Positions 59,538 to 64,000 of a stretch of 64,000 nt of DNA are shown piece after piece. Source of the stretch: RBG-13-66-14 sp964436465. GTDB taxonomy: Bacteria; RBG-13-66-14. Within the stretch, counting starts at the first letter, position 1, and every line of letters begins with the position of its first letter. The position numbers were made by a program, and so were the translations under genes. The notes under the pieces were generated by a model. That model was not told where the DNA came from. It did no database searches and saw nothing but the letters and a program-made list of their open reading frames with translations. Where the stretch lies: assembly GCA_964436465.1 (NCBI GenBank), contig CAYTCV010000002.1, positions 50,995-114,994 on the forward strand. Direction: 5' to 3'.

Positions 59538-60383
59538 ATGCGCCGAACGGCCGTTCTCCTTCTTATGGCGACCGGGCTGACGGTCGCCGCCGAGCCGATA
59601 ACCCTGGCCGTGACCGACTTCCAGCCGCTGGGCGTCTTTCCCGACCAGGCCCTGGCGGTGGCGGAGATTCTGCGCACGGAGCTGGTGGGGCTTCCCGGCG
59701 TGCGGGTCATCGAGCGGTCGCAACTGGCGCGGGTGATGGAGGAGCGGTCGCTCTCCGCGGCGGGCATGACGACGGGCGAGGCCGCGGAGCTGGGCGCGCT
59801 GACCGGCGCCGACTACATCGCCGTGGGCTCCCTCTCCGCCCTGGGCGAGACGTACACCCTGGCGGTCCGACTGGTGGATGTGAAATCCTGTGAGGCGGTC
59901 CTGGGCGAAACGGTGACCGTGGGAAAGACGGCCGAGCTGCCATGGGCCTGCCGAGACCTGGCCAAGGCGCTGGCCGGGGCCATCGGCGCCGGGTCGGATG
60001 CGGTCGATGCAGAGGTGGCGGAGCCGACTACTCGGCCGCCCGAGGTCGTCTCGCTGGACTTCTACCGCCACGGCGATTACTCCTCCCCCGCGACGGTTTT
60101 CGATGTGGCCGAGACCGAGATGGTCGTGTGGGTCCTGAAGCTCGCGCGTGAGGCGACCGGCCCGGAGGAGGTCCACGAGGTCACCGTGGTCTGGACCGCT
60201 CCGGACGGTGAGGTGCGGTGGGAGGAGGCGCGCTCCGCCGTTTTCGCGGAGGGGGAGAATTCCCTGCGCGTCATCGGCGGCAAGGGCTACACCGAGCCCG
60301 GCGTGTGGCAGACCGGAGTTTGGAGCGTCGGGGTGAAGGTGGACGGCTCCGAGGCGGCCTCGGGGGCCTTCACCGTGGAGTGA
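59538..60383 (+). CDS. CsgG/LpoB-like secreted protein with extra C-terminal domain
   Basis: A protein of 281 residues. Signal peptide 1-18 (AVLLLMATGLTVAA), then the CsgG-type core: ITLAVTDFQPLGVFPDQALA, EILRTELVGLPGVRVIERSQ, LARVMEERSLSAAGMTTGEA, ADYIAVGSLSALGETYTLAV and RLVDVKSCEAVLGE. No lipobox Cys is present, so it is probably soluble or peripheral rather than a lipidated pore. Residues about 165-280 form a separate beta-rich domain (YRHGDYSSPATVFDVAETEM, EVTVVWTAPDGEVRWEE, GVWQTGVWSVGVKVDG) resembling Ig-like modules. Function unknown; CsgG-like proteins act in envelope assembly or export. Confidence 0.8.
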   Translation: MRRTAVLLLMATGLTVAAEPITLAVTDFQPLGVFPDQALAVAEILRTELVGLPGVRVIERSQLARVMEERSLSAAGMTTGEAAELGALTGADYIAVGSLSALGETYTLAVRLVDVKSCEAVLGETVTVGKTAELPWACRDLAKALAGAIGAGSDAVDAEVAEPTTRPPEVVSLDFYRHGDYSSPATVFDVAETEMVVWVLKLAREATGPEEVHEVTVVWTAPDGEVRWEEARSAVFAEGENSLRVIGGKGYTEPGVWQTGVWSVGVKVDGSEAASGAFTVE

Positions 60384-60403
60384 CCCGAGACCGACCGTCC
60401 GCG

Positions 60404-60412
60404 TGTTATAAT
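60404..60412 (+). promoter_or_regulatory. Extended -10 promoter of the histidine-degradation operon
   Basis: TGTTATAAT, an extended -10 element (TG one base before TATAAT), about 90 bases before the ATG at 60503; no clear -35 box, as is usual for this type. Confidence 0.45.
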
Positions 60413-60502
60413 GCTGATTTGCGGCTTCGCCGGCGCAGTTATGCGGCTGCGCCGTCGCGGAAAAAAGCGACGGGAATGTCTTCGGTGCGAGGAGGAGCGT
60501 AA

Positions 60503-61474
60503 ATGGCGGCGCTCATCGAGTGGGTCCCCAATATCAGCGAGGGTCGGCGGGGCGACGTGGTCAAGGCCTGCGTCGAGCCGTTGAGGTCCATCGAGGGCGT
60601 CAAGCTCCTGGATTTTTCCTCCGACCCGGACCACAACCGCTCGGTCATCACCTGCGTGGGCAGCTTCAAAGGATTGAAGGAGGCCACGCTGGCCCTCTAC
60701 AACCGGGCCGTCGAGCTCATCGACATGAACCACCACTCGGGCGAGCACTCGCGCATCGGCGCGGTGGACGTCTCCCCCTACGTGCCGGTGCGCGACGTGA
60801 AGATGTCCGACTGCGACGCCCTGGCCAAGGAGTGCGCCGGGGCCGTGGCGGAGAAGTTCGGCGTGCCGGTGTACCTCTACCGCGAATCGGCGACGGCGCC
60901 CCACCGCCAGAGCCAGTCCGACATCCGCAAGGGGGAGTACGAGGGCCTGGCCGCGAAGATGAAAGACCCTTTGTGGAAGCCCGATTTCGGCCCGGATACG
61001 CCGCACCCCACCGCCGGCGCGACCATCATGGGCGCCCGCCCCTTCCTCATCGCCTTCAACGTCAACCTGGGCACCACCGACGTGGCCGTCGGCAGGCGAA
61101 TAGCCAAGGCCATCCGCGGTTCCTCGGGCGGCTTCATCAATATCCAGGGGGCGGGCTTCTACCTCGAGGACCGCGAGGAGGGTCCCGTCGCCGTCAAGAG
61201 CTACGACGAGCTCGGCGCCATGGTCACCCACCGGGGCTCCTTCACCCGGAAGACGGGCATGGTCCAAATATCGATGAATTTTCTGGACTACACCAAGACC
61301 CCGCTCTTCCGCGTCGTGGAGACCATCCGGCGCGAGGCGGCCCGCTACGGCGTTCCCATCATCCAGACCGAGCTCATCGGGCTCGCCCCCGCCGACGCCT
61401 TCATCGATTCGGCCAAGTGGTACATGCAGGTGGACAACCTGAAAAACGCCCAAATCATCGACTTTCAAATCTAA
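60503..61474 (+). CDS. Glutamate formimidoyltransferase
   Basis: A protein of 323 residues. It moves the formimino group of N-formimino-glutamate to tetrahydrofolate, in histidine breakdown. Signatures: IEWVPNISEGRRGDVVKACV, LLDFSSDPDHNRSVITCVGS, DMNHHSGEHSRIGAVDVSPY, PVYLYRESATAPHRQSQSDI, FGPDTPHPTAGATIMGARPF and FNVNLGTTDVAVGRRIAKAI. It corresponds to the N-terminal half of animal FTCD. It starts an operon with imidazolonepropionase and the cyclodeaminase-like gene. Confidence 0.95.
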   Translation: MAALIEWVPNISEGRRGDVVKACVEPLRSIEGVKLLDFSSDPDHNRSVITCVGSFKGLKEATLALYNRAVELIDMNHHSGEHSRIGAVDVSPYVPVRDVKMSDCDALAKECAGAVAEKFGVPVYLYRESATAPHRQSQSDIRKGEYEGLAAKMKDPLWKPDFGPDTPHPTAGATIMGARPFLIAFNVNLGTTDVAVGRRIAKAIRGSSGGFINIQGAGFYLEDREEGPVAVKSYDELGAMVTHRGSFTRKTGMVQISMNFLDYTKTPLFRVVETIRREAARYGVPIIQTELIGLAPADAFIDSAKWYMQVDNLKNAQIIDFQI

Positions 61475-61475
61475 A

Positions 61476-62825
61476 ATGATGAATCCGCCCAAGCCCCCAC
61501 AGCTGAAAGACACCGACGACGGTTTCCCCGACCTCATCGTCCACAACGCCTCGCTGGTGTTGACCTGTGCCGGGAAGGGACCCCGGAGGGGTCCGGAACA
61601 GGACGACGTCCACGCCGTCCCCGACGGAGCCGTGGCCGTCACCGGCAGCCGGATTACGGCCGTGGGCTCCGTGACCGACATCATGCAGCTTGGCGGCCCC
61701 CCCACCACCCTCCTCGACGCCCGGGGCGGGATGGTCATGCCCGGCATGGTGGATGCGCACACCCACCCGGTGTACGGGGGGAACCGGGCCGACGAATTCC
61801 TCAAGCGGCTGGCCGGCGCGAGTTACGAGGAACTGCAGGCCGCCGGCGGAGGAATCCAGGCCACCGTGGACGCCACCCGCAAGATGCGCGTGTCCGACCT
61901 CGTGGAGAGCGCCCGGGGCAGGCTGTGGAGCATGTTCTTCGCCGGGGTGACCACCTTCGAGGCCAAGTCGGGCTACGGCCTCTCCGTAGCCGGTGAGATG
62001 GCCATCCTGCAGGCGATTAAAGAGCTCGACGCCGAGGGTCCGTGGGAGCTGGTGCCGACTTTCCTCGGCGCCCACGCCCTGCCCCGCGAGTATGCCGGGG
62101 ACCGCGGGGGCTACGTGGACCTGGTCTGCGAGAAGATGATTCCCAAGGTGGCCGCGCTGGAGCTGGCCGAGTTCTGCGACGTTTTCTGCGAGCGGGGCGC
62201 CTTCACCGTGGAGGAGAGCCGCCGCATCCTCCAGGCGGGCCAGGCCCACGGCCTGCTGCCCAAGGTCCACGCCGACGAGCTCTCCCCCTCGGGTGGCACC
62301 CGCCTGGGCGTCGAGCTCGGCGCGCGCAGCGTGGACCATCTGCCCTATGTGAGCGACGAGGAAATCGGGCTTCTGGCGAACTCGAAGACCGCGGCGGTCC
62401 TCCTGCCCGCGACCACCTTCTTTCTCTTCGGTGACAGGTACGCGCCGGGGCGGAAGCTGGTGGACGCCGGGGCCATCGTCACCCTGGCCTCGGACCACAA
62501 CCCCGGCTCCTCACACACCCTCTCCATGGGGCGGGTCATCGAGCTCGGAGTGATGCGGTGCGGCCTGACCGTTCGCGAGGCGCTCAACGCCGTCACGGTG
62601 AACGCCGCCTACGCCGTGGGGCGCGAAAAAGAACTGGGCAGCCTGGAGCCGGGCAAGCAGGCCGACATCATCATCCTGAACGTGGGCACGCCCGAGGAGC
62701 TCATCTACGCCTGGGGCGTGAACCACGTCGTCTCCGTCATCAAGCAGGGCCGGCTCGTAGACCGGCGTCGGCAGCCCGACGAAACCCGACCCAAAACGCA
62801 ACGGTTCTCCGACCTCTTCAGTTGA
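61476..62825 (+). CDS. hutI: Imidazolonepropionase
   Basis: HutI (449 aa) opens the ring of imidazolone propionate to formimino-glutamate, one step before the preceding gene's enzyme. Metal site MVDAHTHPVYGGNRADEFLK, substrate region LAGASYEELQAAGGGIQATV, SGYGLSVAGEMAI, metal His in VHADELSPSGGTRLGVELGA, and the late LASDHNPGSSHTLSMGRVIE with catalytic Asp; then NAVTVNAAYAVGREKELGSL and ADIIILNVGTPEELIYAWGV. Stop-to-start gap to the previous gene is one base. Confidence 0.96.
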   Translation: MMNPPKPPQLKDTDDGFPDLIVHNASLVLTCAGKGPRRGPEQDDVHAVPDGAVAVTGSRITAVGSVTDIMQLGGPPTTLLDARGGMVMPGMVDAHTHPVYGGNRADEFLKRLAGASYEELQAAGGGIQATVDATRKMRVSDLVESARGRLWSMFFAGVTTFEAKSGYGLSVAGEMAILQAIKELDAEGPWELVPTFLGAHALPREYAGDRGGYVDLVCEKMIPKVAALELAEFCDVFCERGAFTVEESRRILQAGQAHGLLPKVHADELSPSGGTRLGVELGARSVDHLPYVSDEEIGLLANSKTAAVLLPATTFFLFGDRYAPGRKLVDAGAIVTLASDHNPGSSHTLSMGRVIELGVMRCGLTVREALNAVTVNAAYAVGREKELGSLEPGKQADIIILNVGTPEELIYAWGVNHVVSVIKQGRLVDRRRQPDETRPKTQRFSDLFS

Positions 62826-62874
62826 CGTATGCGGCTTTATACGCCAGGCCCCCCGTTACGCGAAGGAGCAACGG

Positions 62875-63498
62875 ATGCTGACGGACCTCACCATTACGGA
62901 TTTCCTGAAAAAACTCGGCAGCAAGGAACCGGCCCCCGGGGGAGGTTCCTCGGCGGCTCTGGCGGCCGGCCTGGGGGCGAACCTCCTGGCCATGGTCTGT
63001 CAGTTGACCGCGGGGAAGAAGGGGTACGAGGAGTTCTGGGACGAGTGCCGGGGTGAGCTCGCCGGTATTGCCGAGGCCGCCGACCGGCTCCGCGTGCTGA
63101 TTGATGAAGATACCGAAGCCTTCAACGCCCTGATGGCCTCCTTCAAGCTGCCCAAGGGGAACCCCGAGGAGAAGAAGGCCCGCGGGAGGGAAATCCAGAA
63201 GTGCACCAAGCGGGCCATCGAGGTGCCCCTGGAGGTGGCCCGGTTGAGCCGCAGCCTCTTGACCCGGGCGCCCCGGCTGGCGCTCATCGGAAACCAGAAC
63301 GCCATCAGCGACATCGGAGTCGGCGCGCTCCTTTTAACCGCCGGGATAAACGGGGCGATGCTCAACGTGGAAATCAACCTCGGCGGGCTCAAGGACGAGG
63401 GGTTCGTACGGGAGACCCGGGACGCCGTCAAGAACCTCCTCGAGGGGGTTCCAACGGACCTCAACGCCGCCATGGCCAAAGTCCACGAGCGGCTCTAG
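62875..63498 (+). CDS. Formimidoyl-/methenyl-tetrahydrofolate cyclodeaminase family protein
   Basis: A protein of 207 residues corresponding to the C-terminal half of animal FTCD. TDFLKKLGSKEPAPGGGSSA, ALAAGLGANLLAMVCQLTAG, RVLIDEDTEAFNALMASFKL, VPLEVARLSRSLL, NQNAISDIGVGALLLTAGIN and MLNVEINLGGLKDEGFVRET are typical. It should release ammonia from 5-formimino-THF, giving methenyl-THF; the related family includes methenyl-THF cyclohydrolases, so either activity is possible. It lies 49 bases after hutI in the same operon. Confidence 0.9.
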   Translation: MLTDLTITDFLKKLGSKEPAPGGGSSAALAAGLGANLLAMVCQLTAGKKGYEEFWDECRGELAGIAEAADRLRVLIDEDTEAFNALMASFKLPKGNPEEKKARGREIQKCTKRAIEVPLEVARLSRSLLTRAPRLALIGNQNAISDIGVGALLLTAGINGAMLNVEINLGGLKDEGFVRETRDAVKNLLEGVPTDLNAAMAKVHERL

Positions 63499-63504
63499 GT
63501 CGAG

Positions 63505-64000
63505 TTGCGCGAGCTAATCCTTTTACGACACGCCGAAACGACGGCCAACGAGCGGGGTATCCTCCAGGGGCGGACGGATTACCCCCTTTCCGCACGCGGG
63601 CGCAGGCAGGCGCTGGCCCTGACCGACGTGCTGGTGAATCTCGGCGCCGACGCCCTGTACACCTCGCCGGCCGGGCGGGTGGCGGCGACCCTGGCCCCCG
63701 CGTTCGAGCGGGCGGCGTCCCTCGGGAGGCCGATGCCCCGACCGGTGGTCATCGACGAGCTGGAAGAAATCGACCTGGGGACGGCGGCCAACCAGACCTA
63801 CAATGAGTTCCACGCGCAGTTTTTACCCAAAATAGACCCGGAAATTTACCGCCGGGGCGAGTACCGCTTCCCGGGGGGTGAGTCTCGCCGGGACGTTTAC
63901 GAGCGGGCCTCGGTGGCACTGGAGAAGGTTTTGGGCGGGGGGTGGGACCGGGCCCTCGTCGCCGCCCATGGGGGCATTCTCTCCCACTTCCTCGCTAGAA
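63505..64000 (+). CDS. Histidine phosphatase (phosphoglycerate mutase-like), cut by right edge
   Basis: The frame runs off the right edge; about 165 residues are seen. The catalytic LLRHAETTANERGILQGRTD has the nucleophilic His of the R-H-G/A motif, and LYTSPAGRVAATLAP, a Glu-rich VIDELEEIDLGTAANQTYNE region and the late VAAHGGILSHFLA with the second catalytic His follow. It may act on phosphoglycerate, alpha-ribazole phosphate or another phospho-substrate. The TTG at 63505 is used because it is the first start in frame after the previous stop (63498). Confidence 0.85.
   Translation, partial: MRELILLRHAETTANERGILQGRTDYPLSARGRRQALALTDVLVNLGADALYTSPAGRVAATLAPAFERAASLGRPMPRPVVIDELEEIDLGTAANQTYNEFHAQFLPKIDPEIYRRGEYRFPGGESRRDVYERASVALEKVLGGGWDRALVAAHGGILSHFLAR

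Noticed and set aside
60287..61804. Minus-strand frame of 505 codons across the formimidoyltransferase gene
   Set aside because: Crosses two real genes and an intergenic promoter and shows no motif.

Overview
The window is a high-GC stretch of a bacterial chromosome. A run of exactly 100 Ns (48028-48127) marks a scaffold join, so this is probably a draft or metagenome-derived assembly. Several things point to an uncultured anaerobic, diderm bacterium: a Wza-type exporter and CsgG-like protein (outer membrane), pyruvate:ferredoxin oxidoreductase, an electron-transfer flavoprotein fused to ferredoxin, and large secreted proteases, one ending in an FlgD-like sorting-type domain. The mixture resembles candidate phyla near the FCB group or Coatesbacteria, but that placement is an impression from gene style, not a phylogenetic result. 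TGA is a normal stop codon here.

Layout. 1-26 kb is mainly housekeeping and secreted proteins: a zinc metallopeptidase (cut by the left edge), a prepilin, priA, a NYN-domain protein, a clostripain-like protease, recG, a dihydrouridine synthase, purB-purC, an HtrA protease, ispE-spoVG-tRNA-Gln, two tandem paralogous secreted proteins, a PflA-like radical SAM enzyme and a long TPR-like protein. 26.2-47.7 kb is one continuous minus-strand surface-polysaccharide locus. 48-64 kb carries etfBA, a nuclease-family gene, dnaX with ybaB, rpmB, rmuC, a porGD-porA-porB operon, a CsgG-like lipoprotein-type gene and a histidine-degradation operon, ending in a histidine phosphatase cut by the right edge.

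The polysaccharide locus reads as two units. The first (47713 down to 40204) starts from a strong promoter with wza and wzc and ends with a nucleotide-sugar dehydrogenase. The second (40084 down to 26203) has a nonulosonic (sialic-like) acid set (CMP-sugar synthetase, NeuB-type synthase, NeuC/LegG-type epimerase, a methyltransferase, a CBS-aminotransferase fusion), then a Wzx-type flippase, four glycosyltransferases and a Wzy/ligase. Together these fit a Wzx/Wzy-dependent capsule or exopolysaccharide. No initiating phosphoglycosyltransferase is visible.

The most unusual feature is a five-gene peptide-modification cassette sitting inside the wza-wzc unit: a nucleotidyltransferase-like protein, a stand-alone PqqD-type recognition protein, a SPASM radical SAM enzyme, a 59-residue four-cysteine peptide with a YxxPxL leader motif, and a degenerate S24/S26-like protein. 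I read it as a RiPP (ribosomally made, modified peptide) pathway co-transcribed with polysaccharide export. Other points of interest are a small membrane protein interrupted by an in-frame TGA after its signal peptide, two genes in the polysaccharide locus without a usual start codon in frame, divergent genes sharing a start codon, and duplicated terminator hairpins. Promoters are strikingly uniform (TTGACN, 17 bases, TAnnnT), and two of them imply leaderless mRNAs.
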